Below, in pieces: positions 1 through 7,803 of a stretch of 64,000 bases of DNA (positions are counted from its first letter, which is position 1; every line of letters starts with the position of its first letter). Source of the DNA: Rhodococcoides kroppenstedtii (GTDB taxonomy: Bacteria > Actinomycetota > Actinomycetes > Mycobacteriales > Mycobacteriaceae); NCBI RefSeq assembly GCF_900111805.1, contig NZ_FOJN01000004.1:124001-188000 (forward strand), given 5' to 3'. The notes beneath the pieces were generated by a model. The model was not told the origin of the DNA and ran no database searches. It saw only the letters and a program-made list of their open reading frames with translations. The position numbers were made by a program, and so were the translations under genes.

Positions 1-1051
1 CGCGCAGCAGGCCCGCACCGGGGACGGACTCGGCGGCCCACCGCCCGACGTCCAGACCGAGCGGTGTCGCCGCGAGGGCCGCGACCAGGACGGCGAGTAG
101 GCCGAGGCCGGTCACGGCGACGATCACGGGCGAGCGACGCCGCCACAGAGCCGGCACGCCCGCGGCGGCGACCACCAGGAGAAGGGCCGTGCCCACCAGC
201 GCCCACCACGTGGTGCGTGACGACGGCACCGCGTCGCCGTTCCAGATGCCACCCAGGCCGGCGAGAGACCCGACGGTGCCGAGGCCCGGTTCGGCGCGCG
301 CGGCGAACGCGGCCACCCCGGCCGGGTCCGACGCCGCCCCGGCCCCCGACGTCAGCGCGGCCACGGACCACGGCGCCGACAGCAGCGCGGTCGCGGACAG
401 GACGATGCCGGTCGCGAGGCGGCGGGGTGCACCCGGGGCGAGGACGACCGCCGCCGCGAGAAGGGCGTTCATCAGCAGTCCGGTGGGAGTCAGACCGGCG
501 ATCCCGAGGCATAGCACGATCGCGGCGACGCTCCGCGGCCCGATCTCGCGGCGCAGGGCTGCGGCGGCGACGACGGTCCACGGGAGCGCGGCGTATCCCA
601 CGAGCAGGCTCCAGTGGCCCTGCAGGAGTCGTTCCGCGACGTACGGGTTCCAGATCGCGACGGTGGCCGCGACCATCCGCGGCGCCGCGGCCATCGTGTC
701 CAGCAGCCGCGCGATCAGAACACCGGCCCCGACGCCGGCGCCCGTCAGGGCGAGCAGCAGGATGCCGACCACGAGCGCGCCGCCGTCGATCACCGACGAC
801 GCCACGGCCACCACCGCGTCCTGCGGGACCGCCCGCGCCGCACCCTCGCCGAGGCCGAGCGCCGAGTCGGTGAGGTGGGATCGGGGCGTCGTCACGCCGT
901 CGCGCAGCAGCAGGTGACCGCCGCCGGGCAACAGGGCCCCGAGCAGCGGACCGAGCGCGAGCGCCGCCAGCGAGAAGGACCAGACGAGGACACCCACCCG
1001 GGCGCGCAGGGTCGTCCCTGCCCGGGCGGGTGCCGTCGTCCCTGCCATCAT
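1..1051 (-). CDS. Polytopic membrane protein, C-terminus cut by window edge
   Basis: The minus strand is open from ATG-ATG (1051 or 1048) to the window edge, giving at least 350 residues. Translation shows alternating hydrophobic segments, a signal-anchor-like first helix (VGVLVWSFSLAALALGPLL), and a conserved-looking stretch WNPYVAERLLQGHWSLLVG between helices. This pattern resembles actinobacterial integral membrane proteins of glycosyltransferase-C or carrier type near cell-wall polysaccharide genes; I do not recognise a defined family. It diverges from the flippase-like gene with only 6 bases between the start codons. Rv0226c or Rv3629c could be the M. tuberculosis counterpart; neither was checked. 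Confidence 0.6.
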   Translation of the reverse strand, partial: MMAGTTAPARAGTTLRARVGVLVWSFSLAALALGPLLGALLPGGGHLLLRDGVTTPRSHLTDSALGLGEGAARAVPQDAVVAVASSVIDGGALVVGILLLALTGAGVGAGVLIARLLDTMAAAPRMVAATVAIWNPYVAERLLQGHWSLLVGYAALPWTVVAAAALRREIGPRSVAAIVLCLGIAGLTPTGLLMNALLAAAVVLAPGAPRRLATGIVLSATALLSAPWSVAALTSGAGAASDPAGVAAFAARAEPGLGTVGSLAGLGGIWNGDAVPSSRTTWWALVGTALLLVVAAAGVPALWRRRSPVIVAVTGLGLLAVLVAALAATPLGLDVGRWAAESVPGAGLLR

Positions 1052-1057
1052 GAGGGC

Positions 1058-2266
1058 ATGATCCCTGCGCGCGCCTCCGCCGTGGCGGCCGGGGTGAGCA
1101 TGGTGACGGCGGGATCGATGCTCGCCAACCTCGCGTCGTACGCCCTGCAGGTGGTGGCGGCCGATCTGCTGGGACCGACGGGCTACGGCGAGTTCGGTCC
1201 GCTGCTCGCGGCGCAGTTGGTGCTCGCGGTGCCGGCGCTCGCGGTGCAGACGGTGATCGCGCGGGATGCGGTGCGGGGACGGCCGCGAGCGTCGTTGCGG
1301 CGAACCGGACGACGGTGCGCGTGGGCGGTGGCCGGGGTGGCGCTCGTGGCGGCGCCGCTGCTGTCGATGATGCTCGACATCGCCCTGCCCACGGTCGCCG
1401 CCGCCGTTGCGAGCGCGCCCGTCCTGGTGCTTCTCGCCGCGGAACAAGGTGTGCTGCAGGGGGGCTCGCGATTCCGGGACCTCGGCCTGGTGCTCGGCGC
1501 CGCCGGCGTGGGCAAGGTGGCGCCGGCCGTCGTCGCACTCGCGCTCGGGGCGTCGGCCGGTCCCGCACTGCTCGCGAGCGCCGCCGGGTCGGCAGCGGCG
1601 GTGGTCCTCGCGCGCCTGGTCGCCGACCGGCGGGCGGACGTCGCCGCGGGCGCGGCGGTGGGTCGGGTGCGGGACGTCCTCGCGGCGTCACAGGTCCAGC
1701 TGGTCATCGTGCTGCTGACGTCGGTGGATCTGCTGCTCGCCCGCCGCGTGCTCGACGCCGATCAGGCCGGGATCTACGCCCTCGGGGCCGTCGCCGCCAA
1801 GGGTGCGTTCTGGTTGCCACAGGCCGTCGGTGTCGTCCTCTACCCCCGGATGGCGGACCCGCGCTCGTCCACCGCCGCGGTGCGCAGCGCGCTGGCCGTG
1901 CTGGCCGCGATCGGGACGGTCGTCGTTGCCGGTGCCGCCGTGGCCGCGCCGCTGGTGACCGTCGTCCTCGGACCGGAGTACGCCGCCGCCGCGCCGCTCT
2001 TGTGGATGTTCGCAGCTCAGGGCGCGTTGTTGTCGATGGTGCAGTGCGCGCTCGTCGCGTCCGTCGCGCGCGGTGACACGCGACCGGCGGCGCTGGCGTG
2101 GCTGGTCGTCATCGGGCAGGCCGCCGTAATCCTGCTCGTCGCGGACGGTACGACGTCGTTGGTCGTTGTGGCCGTGTGCGGTGCGGCGGTGGCAACCGTT
2201 GTGACGACAGCCGTGGCCGCCCTCCCCGGCGGTGTGTTTGGATCGTCGGAGGGGGTGTCTCGATGA
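1058..2266 (+). CDS. Flippase-like polysaccharide biosynthesis membrane protein
   Basis: A 402-residue protein, almost wholly hydrophobic, with about 12 predicted transmembrane segments. It opens with a MOP-superfamily-like helix (MVTAGSMLANLASYALQ) followed by LLGPTGYGEFGPLL, typical of Wzx/MviN-type lipid-linked sugar flippases. The likely role is moving an undecaprenyl- or decaprenyl-linked glycan across the inner membrane; the substrate is unknown. ATG 1058 is chosen because the frame upstream of it is low-complexity antisense of the neighbour. With a divergent start at 1051 there is no room for a leader, so the mRNA may be leaderless or the true start may be an internal codon. It overlaps the next gene by ATGA. 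Confidence 0.75.
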   Translation: MIPARASAVAAGVSMVTAGSMLANLASYALQVVAADLLGPTGYGEFGPLLAAQLVLAVPALAVQTVIARDAVRGRPRASLRRTGRRCAWAVAGVALVAAPLLSMMLDIALPTVAAAVASAPVLVLLAAEQGVLQGGSRFRDLGLVLGAAGVGKVAPAVVALALGASAGPALLASAAGSAAAVVLARLVADRRADVAAGAAVGRVRDVLAASQVQLVIVLLTSVDLLLARRVLDADQAGIYALGAVAAKGAFWLPQAVGVVLYPRMADPRSSTAAVRSALAVLAAIGTVVVAGAAVAAPLVTVVLGPEYAAAAPLLWMFAAQGALLSMVQCALVASVARGDTRPAALAWLVVIGQAAVILLVADGTTSLVVVAVCGAAVATVVTTAVAALPGGVFGSSEGVSR

Positions 2267-3216
2267 GAATTCGACGGGGACGGACCGGAGTCGACGTCCT
2301 GCACGAGGCGACCGATCGGTGGTACGACACCGGCGGCGCCGACGACGTGCCGACGACGGTCGTGGAGTTCCTCGCCGGCGGCGAGCGGGTGCGCGATGCG
2401 GCACGGACGGCGATCGAGCGGGCCGTGAGCGACGGTGCGCCGTCGACCGAACGCACGGCGTCGACGGCCTTCGAACCGCGGTCGCTGCGGTGCTTCGCCG
2501 GGTGGGAGAAGCACTGGAACCAGGCAGCCGAGACCCTGGTTCGGCACAACCTGCCGGCGGTGGTCCCGCTGGCCAAGGCCTACCGCGCGGTGACCCGGAA
2601 GACGTTCCCGCCCATGGCTCCCGGACCCGAATTCGGCCGACACCCGGTGTACTACACGGGCAATCACCTCTCCATCGTCGGTGACGGCGATCCGATGCCC
2701 TGGCCGCACTACACCGAGAAGCTCGACTTCGAGCTCGAGTTCGCGGCGATCGTCGCCTCTCCGGTGCGTGATGCGTCCGTCGCCGAGGCGGAGGCCGCCC
2801 TGGGGGGCTTCGTGGTGTTCGACGATTTCAGTGCCCGCGACACGCAGTGGGTGGAGCAGCGCCAGGGTTTGTTCGGCCCGGTGATCAAGACCAAGACGTT
2901 CGCCAGCTCCATGAGTGCCGAGGTGGTGACCGCGGACGAGATCCTGCCCGTACTGGACGATCTCGGCGGCACCGTCACCGTCAACGGCGAGGTGTGGTCC
3001 TCGACCTCCACCGCCGGAGCGCGCTGGTCGATCGCCGAAGCACTCGCCTACGCCAGCCGCGGGGAGTCCGTCGGTCCGGGAGAGGTGCTGTCCTCCGGCA
3101 CCCTGCCGTCGGGCTGCGGGCTCGAGCTGGACCGGTGGATCCAGCCCGGTGATCGAGTGACGCTCTCGATCGACAGGATCGGGTCGGTCACGAACACGGT
3201 GGCCAAGCGGGCCTGA
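2263..3216 (+). CDS. Fumarylacetoacetate hydrolase family protein
   Basis: A 317-residue protein whose C-terminal two thirds is an FAH fold. Visible motifs are KLDFELEFAAIV, with the metal-binding glutamates, followed by FDDFSARD with the third acidic ligand, then GPVIKTKTF and SSGTLPSGCGLE. Family members hydrolyse or decarboxylate acylpyruvates and other 2-keto acids using Mg2+ in the cytoplasm; the substrate here cannot be read from sequence. The start ATG overlaps the flippase stop (ATGA), so the two are translationally coupled, an odd pairing of membrane transport and catabolism. The N-terminal ~75 residues are less conserved-looking. Confidence 0.85.
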   Translation: MRIRRGRTGVDVLHEATDRWYDTGGADDVPTTVVEFLAGGERVRDAARTAIERAVSDGAPSTERTASTAFEPRSLRCFAGWEKHWNQAAETLVRHNLPAVVPLAKAYRAVTRKTFPPMAPGPEFGRHPVYYTGNHLSIVGDGDPMPWPHYTEKLDFELEFAAIVASPVRDASVAEAEAALGGFVVFDDFSARDTQWVEQRQGLFGPVIKTKTFASSMSAEVVTADEILPVLDDLGGTVTVNGEVWSSTSTAGARWSIAEALAYASRGESVGPGEVLSSGTLPSGCGLELDRWIQPGDRVTLSIDRIGSVTNTVAKRA

Positions 3217-3223
3217 GATCGGC

Positions 3224-3868
3224 TCAGCGGCGGACGGTGCCGACGTAGTCGAGGTAGGCGGGTGCGCCGATGGTGGTGTACGCCTGCTGCACCGGCTCGG
3301 GCAGGTGCGAGAAGAAGACGTCCCAGTTCTCCTCCGGGGTGTCCTCGGCCATCTGCCCCAGCACGATCATCGCCTTCTGCGGCGGCAACAGGCCGAACCC
3401 GCGGGCGCCGAGCTCGCCCCACTCCTCCGGGGTGAGCAGCTGGTCCACCAGCGGCAGAATGCGCTCCTCCTCACGGTCGAGGTGGTCGACCAGCGGGGGC
3501 AGCAGGGCGTCGAGCGCCTCGGCCAGCCTGTCACCGTGCGCGCGGTCGGCCGTTCCGGACCAGTCCCGTAGGGCCGACTGCACTGCGTCGATCGAGCTCC
3601 CGATGCTGCCGTGATCGGCGTCCATGGAGTCGAACAGATCGGTGAATTCCGCGGCCCGCTCACGCAGCTTCGGCCAGAGCAGCTGGTCCTCGCCCTCGTG
3701 GTGGTGATGCAGCAGATCGAGCAGGTCGGTGAGGTGCTCGCTCACCACGCCCGAGCGGGTGGTGTCCCCGTCCGGCACCGCCCGCACCATGTCCGGGGCC
3801 AACCGAAGCTCCCGGCGGAACACGCTGTGGATGATGACCATGTCGCGCGAATCGGTCCTCTCGGCCAT
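3224..3868 (-). CDS. Hemerythrin HHE-domain protein
   Basis: A 214-residue soluble protein. Candidate di-iron ligands occur in the usual helical pattern: H in VIIHSVFRREL (N-terminus), the cluster HHHHEGEDQLLWP, DADHGSIGSSID and LVDHLDREEERILPLV. Such proteins in actinobacteria are proposed to sense or buffer oxygen, NO or peroxide, or to store iron; the specific role is inference. The tail after ~residue 150 (EEWGELGARGFGLLPPQKAM) is typical of the actinobacterial subgroup. It converges with the FAH gene with 7 bases between stops, and its upstream region holds repeat cluster A. Confidence 0.85.
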   Translation of the reverse strand: MAERTDSRDMVIIHSVFRRELRLAPDMVRAVPDGDTTRSGVVSEHLTDLLDLLHHHHEGEDQLLWPKLRERAAEFTDLFDSMDADHGSIGSSIDAVQSALRDWSGTADRAHGDRLAEALDALLPPLVDHLDREEERILPLVDQLLTPEEWGELGARGFGLLPPQKAMIVLGQMAEDTPEENWDVFFSHLPEPVQQAYTTIGAPAYLDYVGTVRR

Positions 3869-3943
3869 GCGAGCTCCCCGGAGTTGCTGCTGATGTTGCG
3901 CGGAGCGTACTCCGGGGACGGTTCTCGCGTCGGGTTTCGGGGC

Positions 3944-4243
3944 TGCTCAGGTTCCCGCCATCCTCACTGGTTGCAGCGTGAGCAGGTGGCTGGAACCTGC
4001 GCGGGTGGGGTGGGGGTCGTAGTTGCTCGGGTTCCCGTCATCCTCACTGGTTGCAGCGTGAGCAGGTGGCTGGAACCTGCGCGGGTGGGGTGGGGGTCGT
4101 AGTTGCTCCGGTTCTCGCAAGGTGCTCCGGTTGTAGCCGGAGGAAGTTGCTGTAAGGGGAGCAAGTTCGCGGCGGTGCGGGTCCTGCTCAGGTTCCCGTC
4201 ATCCTCACTGGTTGCAGCCTGAGCAGATGACTGGAACCTGCGC
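3944..4243 (+). repeat. Palindromic repeat cluster A (type 1, type 1, type 2, type 1)
   Basis: This fills most of the 411-base gap between two divergent genes. Three type 1 units lie at 3944-4002, 4024-4082 and 4185-4243. Each begins TGCTCRGGTTCCCGYCA and ends TGGAACCTGCGC, so the ends pair as AGGTTCC/GGAACCT, with a loop core CACTGGTTGCAGC inside a CTCAC/GTGAG or CTCA/TGAG stem. The first two are an exact-period direct repeat (80 bases), including the spacer GGGTGGGGTGGGGGTCGTAG. A type 2 unit sits at 4102-4170. The last unit ends 36 bases before the ATG of the alcohol dehydrogenase, so the array may contain or displace its promoter. Confidence 0.85.
4102..4170 (+). repeat. Type 2 palindromic repeat unit, copy A3
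   Basis: A 69-base unit beginning GTTGCTCCGGTTCTCGCAAG. It differs from the copy at 51831-51899 at about 8 of 69 aligned positions (my hand alignment), although the two are 48 kb apart. The internal pairing is more degraded than in the other copy. It contains the loop core CCGGTTGTAGC shared with type 1 units and is flanked by type 1 units on both sides. Confidence 0.8.
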
Positions 4244-4279
4244 ACCCCACCCTCCCGCGCCCCGTGTAGAGAAGGACGC

Positions 4280-5257
4280 ATGCGCGCACTGGTGATCGAG
4301 GAGTTCGGCCGGCCCGGAGAGATGCAAGAGGTGCCGCGGCCGGACGCGGCACCCGACGGCGCCGTGATCGCGGTGGCGGCCACCGGGGTGTGCCGCAGCG
4401 ACTGGCACGCCTGGCAGGGGCACGACGACGGCGTGCCGTTGCCGTTCGTGCCGGGCCACGAGTTCGCGGGCACGGTGGTGTCGGTGGGCAGCGAGGTGGA
4501 CCGCGCGTGGCTCGGGCAGCGGGTGACCACGCCGTTCGTGTGCGCGTGCGGTCGGTGCGCCGAGTGCGCGGCGGGCGAGCAGCAGGTGTGCGCACGCCAG
4601 GAGCAGCCGGGGTTCACGCACGACGGATCCTTCGCCGAATTCGTCGCGGTGCGCTACGCGGAGACGAATCTGGTTGCGCTGCCCGACGCGGTGTCGTTCG
4701 ACGTCGCCGCCACCCTCGGCTGCCGCTATGCGACGGCGTGGCGGGCGGTGCATCGTCGGGCTCGGGTGGTCGCCGGTGAACGGGTGGGAGTGTTCGGGTG
4801 CGGTGGTCTGGGCCTGTCGGCGGTGATCGTCGCCGCGCAGGCGGGTGCCCACGTCACGGCGGTGGATCGGTCGCCGGACGCTCTGGAGTTCGCGCGACGG
4901 CTGGGTGCGGCCGACGCGGACACCACGATGCCGTCGGAGCTGCACGTGGCGCTGGAGTGTTCGGGCCACCCGGCTCTGATGAACGCCGCGCTGCGGTCGC
5001 TGCGCCGACGCGGCCGCCACGTGCAGGTGGGACTGCTGCCCGACGGTGCGCACACCGCGATGGACGTGGTGATCGCCCGCGAGCTGGACGTCATGGGCAG
5101 TCACGGCATGCCCGCGCGCGACTACCCGGAGCTGCTGCGCACGCTGCCGATCGACGCGGTCGCCTCGATGATCGCGCGCCGAGAACCACTCGAGGGCGCC
5201 CAGCTCGCGCTGGACGCCCTCGGTGACGCGGCCGGGGTGACGATCCTGCACCCCTGA
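4280..5257 (+). CDS. Zinc-dependent alcohol dehydrogenase (MDR family)
   Basis: A 325-residue medium-chain dehydrogenase. The catalytic zinc site is seen as GVCRSDWHAW (Cys) and PGHEFAG (His-Glu). The structural zinc lobe has four cysteines in CACGRCAECAAGEQQVC. The nucleotide fold carries GCGGLG. It probably oxidises an alcohol, or reduces an aldehyde, with NAD(P); the substrate is unknown. The start ATG 4280 follows GAGAAGGACGC. It is preceded by repeat cluster A and converges with the DUF3068 gene, with 4 bases between stops. I recall no counterpart at this place in M. tuberculosis, so it may be a local insertion. Confidence 0.88.
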   Translation: MRALVIEEFGRPGEMQEVPRPDAAPDGAVIAVAATGVCRSDWHAWQGHDDGVPLPFVPGHEFAGTVVSVGSEVDRAWLGQRVTTPFVCACGRCAECAAGEQQVCARQEQPGFTHDGSFAEFVAVRYAETNLVALPDAVSFDVAATLGCRYATAWRAVHRRARVVAGERVGVFGCGGLGLSAVIVAAQAGAHVTAVDRSPDALEFARRLGAADADTTMPSELHVALECSGHPALMNAALRSLRRRGRHVQVGLLPDGAHTAMDVVIARELDVMGSHGMPARDYPELLRTLPIDAVASMIARREPLEGAQLALDALGDAAGVTILHP

Positions 5258-5261
5258 CCGG

Positions 5262-6422
5262 TCAGTCCTTGCGCAGGTTGGTGCGCGGGATCTCTTCGGT
5301 GCGGTCGGTGGTCCAGTCGTGGCCGGGACCGTCGGTGCCGCGCGCGTCGTACGCCTGCGTCGGGGCGTCCGGTGCGGGTCCGGTCGCGGTGGCGGGGCGG
5401 CCGGTGCCGCGTCCGCCGCGCAGCAGCAGGACGAGGCCGAGGATCAGGGAGATCAGACCGACGACGCCGGCGACGATCGGGATCGTGCGGCCGATGAGCG
5501 CGATCTGGTCCATGCCGTCGCGGGCGCGGCCCAGCTGGTACTCGACGGTGTTGTCGTCGAAGGCGATCGGCGCGCGGATCACGTCCACCTCGGGGGTGCC
5601 GGCGCGGCGTGCGTAGTACTGGTGCACGTCCTCCTGGCCCTTGACGATCACGCCGGTGGTGGGTTCGACGTAGATATCGCGGGTGTTCTCGTAGAACCGC
5701 GTCATGGTGATGGTCTGGTCGCCACCCTCGACGCCCCACGTGCTGGCAGGCAGAGCGAGCTTGTTGGTCGGCGACGCGACCACCTGCGACAGGTCCTGCG
5801 CCGGGATGGTCTGGGTGTAGTGGTAGACGGTCACACCCTCGATCTGCGTCTCCTCGACGAAGGTCATGTCGAAGGACTTCCGCGCCACGGTGTCGAAGAA
5901 CGGGTACGTCTGCTTCTGCGCGTCGAACGGGAACTTGTACTGCAGACCGGTGTGCGGGACCTCGGTGGCCGGCTGGTCCGCCTGGCTCTGGATGGAGCCG
6001 ACCGGGTCGACGGGCATGGAGGACACACGGTCGATCGTCACGCGGTCGACGACGGCGGTGAGCAGGCCGGTGTCGCCCTGCCGGTCGGTGCGGCGCAGCG
6101 TGGAGCCGGCCTGCACGGTGATGCGGTCGGAGTCCGACGGCTCCTCGGTGGTGACGAAGCGCTGCGAGACCAGGGGAACGTTCTCGTCGACCCGTGCGGG
6201 GCCCGCGGAGAGGGACCGGGAGTCGAGGACCGACCCGGTGCCCGTGGCGACGGTGGTGATCTCGAGGTCCAGCGGGGTCTTCTCGAGCCGTCCCACCGTG
6301 TAGAGCGGGATGAGGATCGCCACGACCAGCAGGAACACGCCGAGGCCGATGAGGATCGACGGAAGCACGCGCTTCGGAGACTGGGTCGACGCGGATGCCG
6401 ACGAACTTCTCGCCATGGACAT
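5262..6422 (-). CDS. DUF3068 (PorA-like) envelope membrane protein
   Basis: A 386-residue protein with an N-terminal transmembrane helix (VLPSILIGLGVFLLVVAILIP), a large extracytoplasmic domain of ~290 residues and a second helix near the C-terminus (IPIVAGVVGLISLILGLVLL), followed by a short low-complexity cytoplasmic tail. This is the DUF3068 layout, found in mycolate-containing actinobacteria and homologous by my recall to Rv0227c. Function is not established; a role in envelope assembly is inferred from neighbours (acyltransferase, AftD). Start could be 6422 or 6416 (MSM or M). It diverges from the acyltransferase across a 100-base promoter region. Confidence 0.85.
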   Translation of the reverse strand: MSMARSSSASASTQSPKRVLPSILIGLGVFLLVVAILIPLYTVGRLEKTPLDLEITTVATGTGSVLDSRSLSAGPARVDENVPLVSQRFVTTEEPSDSDRITVQAGSTLRRTDRQGDTGLLTAVVDRVTIDRVSSMPVDPVGSIQSQADQPATEVPHTGLQYKFPFDAQKQTYPFFDTVARKSFDMTFVEETQIEGVTVYHYTQTIPAQDLSQVVASPTNKLALPASTWGVEGGDQTITMTRFYENTRDIYVEPTTGVIVKGQEDVHQYYARRAGTPEVDVIRAPIAFDDNTVEYQLGRARDGMDQIALIGRTIPIVAGVVGLISLILGLVLLLRGGRGTGRPATATGPAPDAPTQAYDARGTDGPGHDWTTDRTEEIPRTNLRKD

Positions 6423-6478
6423 GAACTCCTGTGGTCAGGTGGTCGAGCGCGGTCGGAACTGCCCGAACCCTAACGTAT

Positions 6479-6494
6479 CGCCCACGAGTGGGCG
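6479..6494. promoter_or_regulatory. Perfect palindrome in divergent promoter region
   Basis: CGCCCAC-GA-GTGGGCG has 7-base arms with a 2-base centre, 29 bases before the acyltransferase ATG and between it and the DUF3068 gene. A TAACGT hexamer lies just upstream (6471-6476) and could be a -10 element. A transcription-factor site is inferred from position and symmetry only. Confidence 0.4.
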
Positions 6495-6522
6495 GGACCT
6501 GTGAGGCACACTGGGCAGGACC

Positions 6523-7803
6523 ATGACCAGCGACGCTCCTTCCGTATCGGCGACGACGCCCGACGCGACGGCGGCGCGCGTGCCGACGGGCCCGGTGGCC
6601 GGCTTCGTCCCGGCGCTCGAGGGGATGCGCGGTCTGGCGGCGGTGGGCGTCCTGCTCACCCACGTCGCGTTCCAGACGGGCACGTTCTCCGTTCCGGTGG
6701 TGGGTCCGCTGCTCGGCCGGCTGGACCTCGCCGTGGCGGTGTTCTTCGCGCTCTCGGGCTTCCTGCTCTGGCGCCCCCATTCGGCGGCGGCGCGGGGACT
6801 CGGTCCCGAGCCGTCGGCGCGTCGGTATCTGCTGCACCGCGCGGCACGCATCCTGCCCGTCTACTGGGTGGTGGTGATCCTGGTGCTGGCGCTGCTGCCG
6901 GGCGCGGGTGGCGGTCTCGGGCTGTGGCTCGCGAACCTGACGTTGGTGCAGGTCTTCGTCCCGCTCTCGCTCACCCAGGGGCTCACACAGATGTGGTCGC
7001 TGTCGGTGGAGGTGGCGTTCTATCTCCTCCTCCCGCTGTTCGGGTGGCTCCTGGTGCGGTTGTCCGGTCCGCGCGCACGGTGGCGGGTGCCCGTGCTCCT
7101 GGGTGTCGCGGCGGCGTCGACGGCGTGGACGTTCCTGCCGATCGCGACCGTGGACGGGGTGAACATCGAGAACTGGCTTCCGGGCTATCTGTCCTGGTTC
7201 GCCGCGGGCATGATCGTCGCGGAGACGGCCGCGGAGGTCGCCGCCCGACCGGCCGGATCGGTGCGTCCTCGGTTGGCCCGCATCGCCGATCGACGCTGGA
7301 CGTTGCTCGCGGTCGCCGCCGTCGCCTTCGCCGTCGCGGCCACCCCGGTGGCCGGTGAGCAGGACTTGACGACGCCCGCCGCGTGGCAGTTCGCCGTCAA
7401 GGTCTCGCTCGGCGCCCTCGTCTCCTTCTGCCTGCTGGCTCCGTTGGTCCTGGGCACGTCGGTCCGGACGCGGTGGCTCGGTGGGGAGTTCGCGGTGACG
7501 ATCGGTCGGTGGTCCTACGGCATCTTCGTGTGGCACCTCGCGGTCCTCGCGGTGGTGTTCCCGGTGTTGGGGATCTCGCCGTTCGCGGGACAGTTCCCGC
7601 TGGTGGCCGCCGCGACCCTGGTGTTGACCGTCCCCGTGGCCGCGGCCGGTTACGCCTTGATCGAGGAGCCGGTGCGGGTGTTCGTCCGCGATCGGGAACG
7701 GCGCAGACGGGCGGTGCGGCCGGCGAGCGAAGACGACTCCGCAGCCGTGGCCAGCAAAACCGAGACCGCCGGTGCCGCCACCGCCAGCACCGCGGCCCCC
7801 TGA
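6523..7803 (+). CDS. Acyltransferase 3 family membrane O-acyltransferase
   Basis: A 426-residue membrane protein of the OafA/acyltransferase-3 type with about 10 helices. The first helix region has the family motif, LEGMRGLAAVGVLLTHV, with the conserved arginine and histidine, and LAVAVFFALSGFLLW follows. Family members O-acylate (acetylate, succinylate and so on) envelope glycans from the cytoplasmic side. Position beside the DUF3068 gene matches Rv0228 in M. tuberculosis by recall. The charged, low-complexity C-terminal ~45 residues are encoded antisense to the 3' end of aftD: the two genes overlap tail-to-tail by 154 bases. Confidence 0.88.
   Translation: MTSDAPSVSATTPDATAARVPTGPVAGFVPALEGMRGLAAVGVLLTHVAFQTGTFSVPVVGPLLGRLDLAVAVFFALSGFLLWRPHSAAARGLGPEPSARRYLLHRAARILPVYWVVVILVLALLPGAGGGLGLWLANLTLVQVFVPLSLTQGLTQMWSLSVEVAFYLLLPLFGWLLVRLSGPRARWRVPVLLGVAAASTAWTFLPIATVDGVNIENWLPGYLSWFAAGMIVAETAAEVAARPAGSVRPRLARIADRRWTLLAVAAVAFAVAATPVAGEQDLTTPAAWQFAVKVSLGALVSFCLLAPLVLGTSVRTRWLGGEFAVTIGRWSYGIFVWHLAVLAVVFPVLGISPFAGQFPLVAAATLVLTVPVAAAGYALIEEPVRVFVRDRERRRRAVRPASEDDSAAVASKTETAGAATASTAAP

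Noticed and set aside
64-917. Plus-strand open frames in the first kilobase
   Set aside because: The Arg/Pro-rich translations lack any fold signature; the minus strand encodes a coherent membrane protein.
3944-4243. CRISPR-like array at the repeat cluster before the alcohol dehydrogenase
   Set aside because: The spacer between the first two units is repeated rather than unique, units are palindromic over ~60 bases, and no cas genes are present.
5122-7536. An 804-codon open frame on the minus strand over the DUF3068 and acyltransferase genes
   Set aside because: Charged low-complexity translation, no recognisable motif; explained by third-position GC bias of the real genes.
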